Shown piece by piece: positions 15,206 to 21,680 of a DNA stretch of 21,680 nucleotides (positions are counted from its first letter, which is position 1; every line of letters starts with the position of its first letter). Origin of the DNA: Bacteroidales bacterium UBA1208 (GTDB lineage Bacteria; Bacteroidota; Bacteroidia; Bacteroidales; P3); contig DBXQ01000106.1 of assembly GCA_002309955.1 (NCBI GenBank), positions 1-21,680 on the forward strand, written 5' to 3'. Below the pieces are notes generated by a model. That model had not been told where the DNA came from, did no database searches, and saw only the letters and a program-made list of their open reading frames with translations. The position numbers were made by a program, and so were the translations under genes.

Positions 15206-17068
15206 TTATTCTACGGTAACGCTCTTGGCCAGGTTGCGAGGCTGGTCGACATTGCGGCCCTTGGCAATAGCGACGTAGTAGGAGAGGAGCTGCAACGGGA
15301 TGACGGCAAGGAGCGGGACAAAGCAGTCGCGGGTGTCGGGAATGACGAAACTATAGTCACTCATGTTTCTGACCACGGTGTCGTTTTCTGTGACCACGGA
15401 GATAATTTTGCCTTTACGAGATTTGATTTCCTGGATGTTACTGACGACTTTTTCGTACATGCCATGTTTGGGGGCGATGACAACAACAGGCATTTCTTCG
15501 TCGATGAGGGCAATGGGGCCGTGTTTCATTTCGGCAGCGGGATAACCTTCGGCATGGATATAGGATATTTCTTTCAATTTGAGGGCTCCTTCGAGGGCGA
15601 CGGGGTAGTTGTAGCCACGGCCGAGGTAGATGAAGTTTTTGCAGTAGGTGAACATCTGGGCGAACTGGTCTATGTTTTTGTTGTGTTCGAGGGTCCACTG
15701 CATTTTGTCGGGGATTTGCTGGAGTTCGTCTACGAGCATGTGGAACATGTCGTCGGACAGGGTCTTCTTTTCTTTGGCGATGGCCAACCCCAGGAGACAG
15801 AGGGTGATGACTTGTCCAGTGAATGCTTTGGTGGAGGCTACGCCGATTTCGGGACCGACGTGCAGGTATGTACCGCTGTCGGTGGCACGGGGGATGGAGG
15901 AACCAATGACGTTGCAGATGCCGTAAAGGAAGGCACCGTGTTCCTTGGCCAGTTGGATGGCGGCAAGGGTGTCGGCAGTTTCACCCGATTGGGAAACGGC
16001 TATGACGATGTCGTCGGGTCGGATGACGGGGTTGCGGTAACGGAATTCGGAGGCGTATTCAACCTCGACAGGTATCTGGCAGGCTTCTTCGATGAAGTAT
16101 TTGCCGATGAGAGCCGAGTGCCACGACGTACCACAGGCACAGATAATGATTCGTTTGCAGTTGATGAACTTTTCTTTATGGTCGATGATGCCGCTGAGAA
16201 GTACATCTTTGTCGGCCGTGTTGAGACGGCCACGTATGCAGGTGCGGAGAGCATTGGGCTGTTCCCATATTTCTTTAAGCATGAAATGGGGGTATCCGCC
16301 TTTTTCCAATTGGTCAAGATTCATTTGGAGGGTGACCAGCTGGGGAGTTTGTTTGACATTGCTGAGGTTGGTGATATCGAGACGGCCGGTGCGATCCATG
16401 ATGGCGATTTCCTCATCGTTGAGGTAGATGACCTGATTGGTGTATTCAATGATGGGGGTTGCATCAGAACCGATATAGAATTCGGGTCGGCCAGAGGTCT
16501 TGTCTTTACCGACACCAATGATAAGGGGACTGCCTTTGCGGGCGCAGACTATCTGGTCGGGATGGTTTTTTTCGAGAATAGCGATGGCATAGGCACCTAC
16601 AACGTTCTTTAGAGCCAATTGTACGGCAGTGTAGAGGTCGCATTTGTGGGAGTTCATCATGTATTCAACCAACTGAACCAGTACCTCGGTATCGGTTTCG
16701 CTACAGAATGTCATGCCGTTGTTCTCTAACTCGGTGCGAAGAGGTTTGTAGTTCTCGATGATGCCGTTGTGGACGAGCGAGAGGTTTTTGGATTGGGAGA
16801 AATGAGGGTGAGCATTGGTGGCGTTAGGTTCGCCGTGGGTGGCCCAGCGGGTATGGGCAATGCCGATGGTGCCACTGATGTCTTTGTCTTCGACACTTTT
16901 TTCGAGGGCGACGACTTTGCCTTTGGCTTTATAGACGTTCAGTTCGCCTTTATTGTTGATGAGGGAGATGCCGGCACTGTCGTAGCCGCGATATTCCAAA
17001 CGATGGAGGCCTTTAATTAAGATGGGATAGGCGTTTTGATCCCCAATGTATCCTACTATTCCACACAT
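15206..17068 (-). CDS. glmS: Glutamine--fructose-6-phosphate aminotransferase (isomerizing)
   Basis: Makes glucosamine-6-phosphate from fructose-6-phosphate and glutamine, the first step toward UDP-GlcNAc for peptidoglycan and lipid A. The 620-residue protein begins MCGIVGYIG, with the nucleophile Cys2 of the class II glutamine amidotransferase domain (1 to about 240); HTRWATHG (near 72-79) and NHP-type residues follow. Two SIS sugar-isomerase domains follow (SQSGETADTL near 360; second domain from about 470), and the chain ends PRNLAKSVTVE, the usual GlmS C-terminus. Full length. No glmS ribozyme-like leader is visible in the short upstream region. The start is fixed because Cys2 must be the mature N-terminus. 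Confidence 0.97.
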   Translation of the reverse strand: MCGIVGYIGDQNAYPILIKGLHRLEYRGYDSAGISLINNKGELNVYKAKGKVVALEKSVEDKDISGTIGIAHTRWATHGEPNATNAHPHFSQSKNLSLVHNGIIENYKPLRTELENNGMTFCSETDTEVLVQLVEYMMNSHKCDLYTAVQLALKNVVGAYAIAILEKNHPDQIVCARKGSPLIIGVGKDKTSGRPEFYIGSDATPIIEYTNQVIYLNDEEIAIMDRTGRLDITNLSNVKQTPQLVTLQMNLDQLEKGGYPHFMLKEIWEQPNALRTCIRGRLNTADKDVLLSGIIDHKEKFINCKRIIICACGTSWHSALIGKYFIEEACQIPVEVEYASEFRYRNPVIRPDDIVIAVSQSGETADTLAAIQLAKEHGAFLYGICNVIGSSIPRATDSGTYLHVGPEIGVASTKAFTGQVITLCLLGLAIAKEKKTLSDDMFHMLVDELQQIPDKMQWTLEHNKNIDQFAQMFTYCKNFIYLGRGYNYPVALEGALKLKEISYIHAEGYPAAEMKHGPIALIDEEMPVVVIAPKHGMYEKVVSNIQEIKSRKGKIISVVTENDTVVRNMSDYSFVIPDTRDCFVPLLAVIPLQLLSYYVAIAKGRNVDQPRNLAKSVTVE

Positions 17069-17113
17069 AGTTTCTTGTTTGATAATTTGTTATACTAATA
17101 TTACAACTGAATA

Positions 17114-17752
17114 TTAAAATACAAAGTTACAATTTTTTTTTGAGTTATGAATTTTTTTCGACGATGTAGTGAAGAGATGTGTCATTCGATGTGGGCTTGG
17201 TGGAAAGGGGAGGTGTTGGTTGTGGAGATATACCCACCAAGGGTTGGTGTTGATGAGGACGGTGTATTCGTTTTCGTGGTGGACAAAGCCATGGGTCACC
17301 GCTTCGATGGAGCGATGTGAGGCGCGACACATCATGTTGGTGTAGACGATATGGACGGTGTAGCGAATGGCGGGTTGCAGAATAGGGTAGACGGCTCGGT
17401 AGTGGACAATCCTGATGTGGTCGAAGGGGAGGGGGTAGGACACGGTCGAAATGGCCATCATGATTATAGTTGACTTTGAAACTGCAGGGTTTGGTGGCAT
17501 AACATTGCACGAGCCACGAGGCGAGGGAGTCGCGTTGAAGTAAAGTACCTGCACGGGCTGGTATGGGTTGTGGAAGACTGCAGTGGCGGTGTCGAGACTC
17601 AGCAAGGCTACAAGCATGCCAATAAAAGACTGACAACCCTGCAGTGTGAGACACAGGGTTGCCAGCAGAATAAGGGGATTTTTAGGGACAATGGTATGAT
17701 TATTTGTCCGCAGGGGTGTCGGCTTTTTTATTGACTCGGGCATCGGCATCAA
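17114..17752 (-). pseudogene. Frame-broken lipoprotein gene of unknown function
   Basis: A 212-codon frame carries a lipoprotein-like signal (NPLILLATLCLTLQGC, lipobox Cys at codon 40, bases 17633-17635). Its first possible ATG lies 52 bases inside the 3' end of the flotillin gene. Codon use suggests the coding frame changes: C-ending codons mark this frame until about 17540, the next frame from about 17540 to 17440 (DSLASWLVQCYATKPC..HFDRV), the first frame again to about 17205 (FDHIRIVHYRAVYPIL, HENEYTVLIN), and perhaps a third frame ending at TGA 17182-17184. The later breaks lie near G runs (17426-17435, 17207-17210). I read it as a decayed outer- or inner-membrane lipoprotein gene, or one with sequence errors; no family is recognised in the joined product. 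Confidence 0.5.
17122..17129 (-). promoter_or_regulatory. Possible -7 box for glmS
   Basis: On the minus strand TAACTTTG (17122-17129) matches TAnnTTTG, about 53 bases before the glmS ATG. The expected -33 position (near 17149) has no TTTG, so only half of the promoter is supported. Confidence 0.4.
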
Positions 17753-19217
17753 GGTTGACGTTGCGCGTGGTTTTGGCTTCGATGGTGTTGGCGCGGACGA
17801 TGTCGGTCATGTTTACCCCAGTGGCACTTTCAATGACATCGAAAGACTGCTTGATAACAGAGGGGACAATACCGGAGACGGAGGCAGCATCGGAGCCTGA
17901 GGTGCCATAGACGTTCATGTTCTTGATGGCACTGATGGGCTGCGAGACGGAGCCTGCCACTTCGGGGATTATCTTTACCATCATGTCAAGGATAGCGGCT
18001 TGGCCGTAGCGTTCGTAGGCTTCGGCTTTTTTCTGCATGGCTTCGGCTTCGGCAAGACCTTTCTTTTGTATGGCAATGGCCTCGGCTTCTCCGGCACATT
18101 GTATTTTATAAGCTTCGGCTTCACCTGTGGCCTTGATACCTTCGGCCTCGAGCATCATGGATTGTTTTTTTGCTTCGGCACGTGCTATTTGTGCGCGAGC
18201 CTCCTGTTCTGCTCTGTAGGCTTCGGCTTCGGCCTCGCGTTTGCTCTGCTCCAGATCGGCGGCGGCACGCAGTTCAATCTTGTATTTGTCGGCATCAGAT
18301 TGTTTCATCACTTGGGCCTGCAGTTCGTTCTCGCGGATTTTGACGCGCTCGGCAGTGAGGACTTGCTCGCGCATGGTTTGCTCAATCTGGGCATCGACGG
18401 TTTTTGTATTGATGGTTTTTTGCTGCTCTTGACGCTGGATTTCATAGGCGGCATCGGCATCAGCTTTTTTGGTTTGCTCGATGATGGTGAGTTCGCTACG
18501 CTTGACAGAGAGCTCGTTTTGGCGTATGGCTATCTGGGTCTGTGAGTCAACTTGAGCGTCATTGGCTTCGCGAAGAGCCTCGGCTTCGGCTTTGGCAATG
18601 TCGCGCTCGGCGTTGGCTTTGTTGATTTTGGCTTGCTTGCGGATGGTCCAGGTGTTGTCGGCACCGAGGTCTTCAATCAGGTTTTTCTCGTCGGTGACGT
18701 TTTGGATGTTGCAGGAAATGATGCGCAGGCCAAGGGCTTCCATGTCTTTCTGAGCCTTGTTCATGATTTCATCGGAGAACTTGTCGCGGTTAATGTTGAT
18801 GTCGCGCAGAGAAAGGCTGCCGATGACTTCACGCATGTTGCCTTCCAAAGAGTCCTGCACCTGTTTGGAAATTTCAGCACCGTTCATGTTAAGGAAGTTC
18901 TTGGCGGCAAGGCGTACCCCCTCAATGTCAGGGATGACTTGGATTTTGGCAACGGCATCGACATTGACATTGATGAAGTCGTTGGTGGGGACGGAGCGGC
19001 TGGTCTTGATGTCGGCAGTCACCTGTCCGAGGAAAACTTTGTCCAGTCGCTCGAAGAGGGGGACACGCAGACCTCCCTTACCGATGTAAATGCGGGGTTT
19101 TCGGTTGAGACCCGACACGATATAGGCTACCGAAGGCGGTGCCTTTATGTAGGAAATGAGGAGGATGAAGATGACGATAATCGCCACGATGAGGATGAAG
19201 ACAAAAGTTTTGCCCAT
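17700..19217 (-). CDS. Flotillin-like SPFH-domain membrane protein
   Basis: Scaffold protein of membrane microdomains (flotillin/YqiK group). The 505-residue product has an N-terminal membrane segment (residues 4-24, FVFILIVAIIVIFILLIS), an SPFH/band 7 domain (about 28-200, including GGLRVPLFERLDKV and NVNVDAVAKIQV), then a long Ala/Glu-rich coiled coil (about 210-410, with repeated AEAEA units) and a Gly/Ser-containing C-terminal tail. The frame is open for 49 more codons upstream, but a strong promoter at 19277-19307 lies inside that extension, so ATG 19217 is the start. No NfeD-type partner gene is adjacent. The 3' end overlaps the reading frame of the decayed lipoprotein gene. Confidence 0.92.
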   Translation of the reverse strand: MGKTFVFILIVAIIVIFILLISYIKAPPSVAYIVSGLNRKPRIYIGKGGLRVPLFERLDKVFLGQVTADIKTSRSVPTNDFINVNVDAVAKIQVIPDIEGVRLAAKNFLNMNGAEISKQVQDSLEGNMREVIGSLSLRDININRDKFSDEIMNKAQKDMEALGLRIISCNIQNVTDEKNLIEDLGADNTWTIRKQAKINKANAERDIAKAEAEALREANDAQVDSQTQIAIRQNELSVKRSELTIIEQTKKADADAAYEIQRQEQQKTINTKTVDAQIEQTMREQVLTAERVKIRENELQAQVMKQSDADKYKIELRAAADLEQSKREAEAEAYRAEQEARAQIARAEAKKQSMMLEAEGIKATGEAEAYKIQCAGEAEAIAIQKKGLAEAEAMQKKAEAYERYGQAAILDMMVKIIPEVAGSVSQPISAIKNMNVYGTSGSDAASVSGIVPSVIKQSFDVIESATGVNMTDIVRANTIEAKTTRNVNLDADARVNKKADTPADK

Positions 19218-19276
19218 TGGATTAATGATTTTAAAGGTTAATAATCGCAGATTAGTTGCATTGCACAAATTTTCTG

Positions 19277-19307
19277 CAAAGATACAAAGAAAAACCCGTT
19301 TGGCAAA
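19277..19307 (-). promoter_or_regulatory. Promoter of the flotillin gene
   Basis: On the minus strand TTTG (19304-19307), a 19-base spacer and TATCTTTG (19277-19284): a perfect match to the Bacteroidota vegetative promoter. Transcription would start near 19270, giving a leader of about 50 bases and excluding the longer reading frame. Confidence 0.85.
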
Positions 19308-19406
19308 ATCAATTTGATAAATCACCAAACCACAATGGCTTGGTGACAGGTAAGTAAGAGACATACAGTAGCCAACAGGAGTCTTTTTGCGAGAGTTGAG
19401 GCGGGA

Positions 19407-20069
19407 TTATGCCCAGCGGAAGTTGTCGGTGCCTGCACCCAATTCGAAGTGAAACTTTGCTATGCCGAGGTCGAGACCGGCAAAGGGTGCCGGCCTGGCA
19501 GTAGCCTTCACGGTGTTGTTGGGCAAGAGGGCAAAATGGAAGTCCTGCCGGTTCATGGCAGAGGGGGCCAACATGGCGCACTCCACACCGCGGCGGAACC
19601 AGTCGGGCGCACCTTTGATGTCGGCAAAGGTCTCAATAGGCTTGCTGGAGTGTTGTCTGCCTTGGTTTAGGCCGTGGCCGATGGCAATGACGGCGATGTA
19701 CATTTCGTCGCGGTCAATCTGTACGTTGCGGTTTCGGGAGAAAGAACCTCCCACCCAACAGGTATTGAGTCCCAGCGTCTGAGCCAAGAGGACAATGCGT
19801 TCGCCCTCGTAGCCGATGTTTTCATGCAACAGGGGGGATTGGTGACCCACCATGGCAATGTAGTTTGTCGCCCCGTTGAAACGTAAGAACTTGGCGAGGA
19901 TGCCCGACAGGGCTTTGGTGTCGCGTTGCACGAGCTGTATATGCAGGTTCTTGGCAGCGTTGCTTTGGGCTATTTGCTGACGGAGGACGTTGGCTTGGTT
20001 CTCGGAAAGGGGACGGCCGCTGTACTGCCGTACAGAGTGCCGTGCAAGGATAGCTTCTTGTAAGGTCAT
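19407..20069 (-). CDS. Nitroreductase-family flavoprotein
   Basis: FMN-dependent oxidoreductase of the nitroreductase superfamily, 220 residues, cytoplasmic. The N-terminal ARHSVRQYSGRPLS is the FMN-phosphate-binding start of the fold. AQTLGLNTCWVGGSF and the C-terminal GLDLGIAKFHFELGAG match the TM1586-type putative nitroreductase subgroup. No second domain and no ferredoxin cluster. The physiological substrate cannot be told from sequence. Its own promoter overlaps the 3' end of the neighbouring T9SS-cargo pseudogene. The weak hairpin TCACCAA/TTGGTGA (19322-19328 with 19340-19346), without a T run, lies between its stop and the flotillin promoter. Confidence 0.88.
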   Translation of the reverse strand: MTLQEAILARHSVRQYSGRPLSENQANVLRQQIAQSNAAKNLHIQLVQRDTKALSGILAKFLRFNGATNYIAMVGHQSPLLHENIGYEGERIVLLAQTLGLNTCWVGGSFSRNRNVQIDRDEMYIAVIAIGHGLNQGRQHSSKPIETFADIKGAPDWFRRGVECAMLAPSAMNRQDFHFALLPNNTVKATARPAPFAGLDLGIAKFHFELGAGTDNFRWA

Positions 20070-20098
20070 TGTCGGTATGATATTGATGAAACAATTTG

Positions 20099-20129
20099 CA
20101 AAGATACGAAAAGAATCTTACATTGCAAC
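20099..20129 (-). promoter_or_regulatory. Promoter of the nitroreductase gene
   Basis: On the minus strand GTTG (20126-20129), a 19-base spacer and TATCTTTG (20099-20106). The ATG is 30 bases past the -7 box. The -33 box lies within the last codons of the upstream pseudogene. Confidence 0.8.
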
Positions 20130-21097
20130 CTTTATCGGATAATTAGTTTCCTTACCACTGGGGAAGTTGGCCTCGGTGGTGATGCGGACGAGTTGGGTTC
20201 TGCTGGCAAGATCAGTTATATCAATACGGCTTTCACAGGCGGACGGACACTCAGTATTCACGTTCGCCATCTCGTATCCAAACAAATCGAACACCGCAAT
20301 GTGTATCATGCACAAGATGCCTGTGACGGCTACAGTGATTTCAGTCTGGACACTGGATTCAGTCACTTTGGGAGGATTAGGGTAGACAGTGCAATTGGCC
20401 GTTGACATAGGGTCTATGCCCTCAATCTGCGTGAAAGTGGCAGTCAATGTGTGGTGTCGTCGGTCACAAACAGGTTTCTCGGGTTGGAGACGATACTGTC
20501 GTTCCACCCAGTGAAGTTGTAGTTTGTGTTGGGTGTGGCTGTGAGTATTGCCATGACACCGTAGTAGTACATGTCGTTGTCTGTCACCGAGCCGAAGACA
20601 GGATAGTCGGTTCTTGCGGTAACTCGGTATCTCTGGTTGGGGAAAGAGTCAGTGACAGACAGAGAGGTGTCGCTGATGTCGCAGACCGATCGGAACTGGA
20701 CAATATAGCAGATGCTAAACGGAATCCCCCTGAAGGTATGTGACGGGGTGGTGGCAATGATGGCAGTGGCTCTAAGCGATACCTCCCATTCGCTCTCGAT
20801 GCTACTGGGCGACCATGCAAGGATGAGCCTATCGGCATCGCCCCCCCCCAGAGACATCACAGGGCGAAGGACAGGTGTGCAGGAGCTCCAACGTGGTGGC
20901 CGAAAGGTAAGCACGGTAAGAGGCGATGTCCAAATTGATGTAGTCGGGGTAGAGGTAGATGTGGTAGGTGGTGCAGTTCGTTCTCGAAGTTGTTGAAGTA
21001 AGGATGTCTATTTCAAACATCAGGCAGGGGTGGCTGCGCCTGTATCGCCTGCGGTATCATAAGTGCCGTGATGAATAATTTGTAATAGTGTTTTCAT
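20118..21097 (-). pseudogene. Decayed T9SS-exported protein with InlB-like repeat and sorting domain
   Basis: Pieces of one secreted protein in shifting frames. From ATG 21097, MKTLLQ is followed in another frame by a signal-like LFITALMIPQAIQAQ. Then come YFNNFENEL, a frame (to about 20850) with TYHIYLYPDYINLDIASYRA, and after a G9 tract a frame (to about 20450) with a divergent InlB-type repeat (GSVTDNDMYYYG, NYNFTGWNDS, NPRNLFVTDDTTH). The last frame continues TLTATFTQ, then a worn T9SS sorting domain (TVYPNPP, IAVFDLFGYEMANV, SRIDITDLA, IKVAM). With eight G instead of nine, and with one more CA near 20450, the main pieces join in frame. No promoter is seen upstream. At least four breaks mean no full product is made unless slippage or errors are involved. 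Confidence 0.75.
20841..20849 (-). repeat. G9 homopolymer tract at a frame break
   Basis: Nine consecutive G on the coding (minus) strand. With nine, the upstream frame runs into a TAG a few codons later; with eight it continues as SGGGDADRLILAW into the next open segment. Such tracts are prone to slippage and to sequencing error. Confidence 0.85.
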
Positions 21098-21147
21098 TGT
21101 TTCTTTGTGTTTGGTGATAATTGCCGCCGATCACCAGGATATAATAG

Positions 21148-21179
21148 AAGCCGGAAGCTCCTTTTGGGACTTCCGGCTT
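21148..21179 (-). terminator. Terminator after the 2-oxoacid:ferredoxin oxidoreductase subunit gene
   Basis: A perfect 10-bp stem, AAGCCGGAAG (21148-21157) with CTTCCGGCTT (21170-21179), and a 12-base loop, 39 bases beyond the stop codon on the minus strand, followed by the A/T-rich CTATTATAT. Confidence 0.75.
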
Positions 21180-21218
21180 GAGGGTATTGGGGCGGGCTGT
21201 AGGTCCGCAGACCAATGC

Positions 21219-21680
21219 TTAGAGAGTGTGGACGGCTTCGATGAGACCCTTGCCGATTTCGATGGCTTCCTCGTTCTGGGGGATGAGTTTCCAGTGACGC
21301 TGGGGCAGGGAGTGCTCAAGACCTTCGTGGATGTACTGTTTGTCCACGATAGGTTTCAGTTTCAGGAAGCCACCAAGGACGACCATGTTGAACACCTTGC
21401 TGATGCCGAGTTCCTGAGCTTTTGCAGTGGCGGCAATCTTGTAGATGTTGATGTCTTTGCGGGTGGGTTCATGGGTGATGCCATTGGGGTCATAGATCAG
21501 TAGGCCACCAGGCTTCACGCTTTGCTCAAACTTGTCAAGGGACTGCTGGTTGAGAATGATGGCAGTATCGAAAGTGTTGATGATGGGTGAGCTGATGCGC
21601 TCGTCGCTGATGATGACGGAGACGTTGGCGGTACCACCGCGCATCTCGGGGCCGTAGCTGGGCATCCAGCTGACCTCTTT
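21219..21680 (-). CDS. 2-oxoacid:ferredoxin oxidoreductase, gamma subunit (5' end outside window)
   Basis: The last 153 codons of a KorC/VorC/PorG-type gamma subunit, part of an oxygen-sensitive enzyme that decarboxylates a 2-oxoacid to acyl-CoA and reduces ferredoxin. The visible start of the fragment, SWMPSYGPEMRGGTANVSV, is the conserved core of the family. DTAIILNQQSLDKF, GGLLIYDPNGI and NMVVLGGF follow, and the chain ends normally at TAA (21219-21221). An ATG at 21665 lies inside the conserved block and is not the start; the frame runs off the window edge. About 25-30 residues are missing. Substrate (2-oxoglutarate, branched-chain or pyruvate) cannot be settled here; alpha and beta subunits should lie just to the right. 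Confidence 0.88.
   Translation of the reverse strand, partial: KEVSWMPSYGPEMRGGTANVSVIISDERISSPIINTFDTAIILNQQSLDKFEQSVKPGGLLIYDPNGITHEPTRKDINIYKIAATAKAQELGISKVFNMVVLGGFLKLKPIVDKQYIHEGLEHSLPQRHWKLIPQNEEAIEIGKGLIEAVHTL

Noticed and set aside
15203..16612. 469-codon plus-strand frame opposite glmS
   Set aside because: Long, but antisense to a fully conserved GlmS; the length follows from glmS codon use, and the translation has no known domain.
17069..17140. glmS ribozyme or riboswitch in the glmS leader
   Set aside because: The leader is too short and A/T-rich, with no matching conserved core; the glmS ribozyme is mainly a Firmicutes element.

Overview
The window reads as chromosomal DNA of a member of the Bacteroidota, most likely the order Bacteroidales. 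The evidence is a type IX secretion (T9SS) response regulator of the PorX type, several proteins carrying T9SS C-terminal sorting domains, Omp28-like and choice-of-anchor/PKD secreted proteins, and promoters of the Bacteroidota form TTTG-N19-TAnnTTTG rather than sigma70 boxes. Strong Shine-Dalgarno sequences are absent, which is usual for the phylum. There is no rRNA, tRNA, CRISPR array or phage region, and no complete insertion sequence.

Layout: porX (82-1650, +) ends at a strong terminator. A 490-base stretch without a gene follows; it holds a promoter-like site and a possible structured RNA. Next are tex (2231-4360, -) and a 782-residue secreted thioredoxin/PKD/adhesin protein (4426-6774, -). 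The latter diverges, across a two-promoter intergenic region, from a 352-residue Omp28-like protein (6999-8057, +). Both of these have a CxxC thioredoxin-type site, a signal peptide and a T9SS sorting domain, so they look like PorX-era T9SS cargo. A 152-base inverted-repeat element flanked by TAA follows. Then come a small exported protein of unknown function and nadD (8984-9562, +), an acidic protein with two AT-hook-like tails (9655-10422, -), and an LtaS/MdoB-type membrane phosphotransferase/sulfatase-fold protein (10554-12344, +).

The right half is almost all on the minus strand: a UvrD-like helicase with an inserted DEDDh exonuclease (12478-15129), glmS (15206-17068), a frame-broken lipoprotein gene (17114-17752), a flotillin (17700-19217) and a nitroreductase (19407-20069). 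These are followed by a multiply frame-shifted T9SS-cargo pseudogene (20118-21097) and the 3' part of a 2-oxoacid:ferredoxin oxidoreductase gamma subunit (21219-21680, cut by the window edge).

Most of the window is housekeeping or envelope biology. The parts that go beyond routine annotation are the helicase-exonuclease with a cysteine cluster, the HMGA-like acidic/AT-hook protein, the MITE-like element, the two decayed genes (one with a G9 tract exactly at a frame break), the possible structured RNA downstream of porX, and two hairpins sitting directly in front of start codons. I did not find a clear new multi-gene system.
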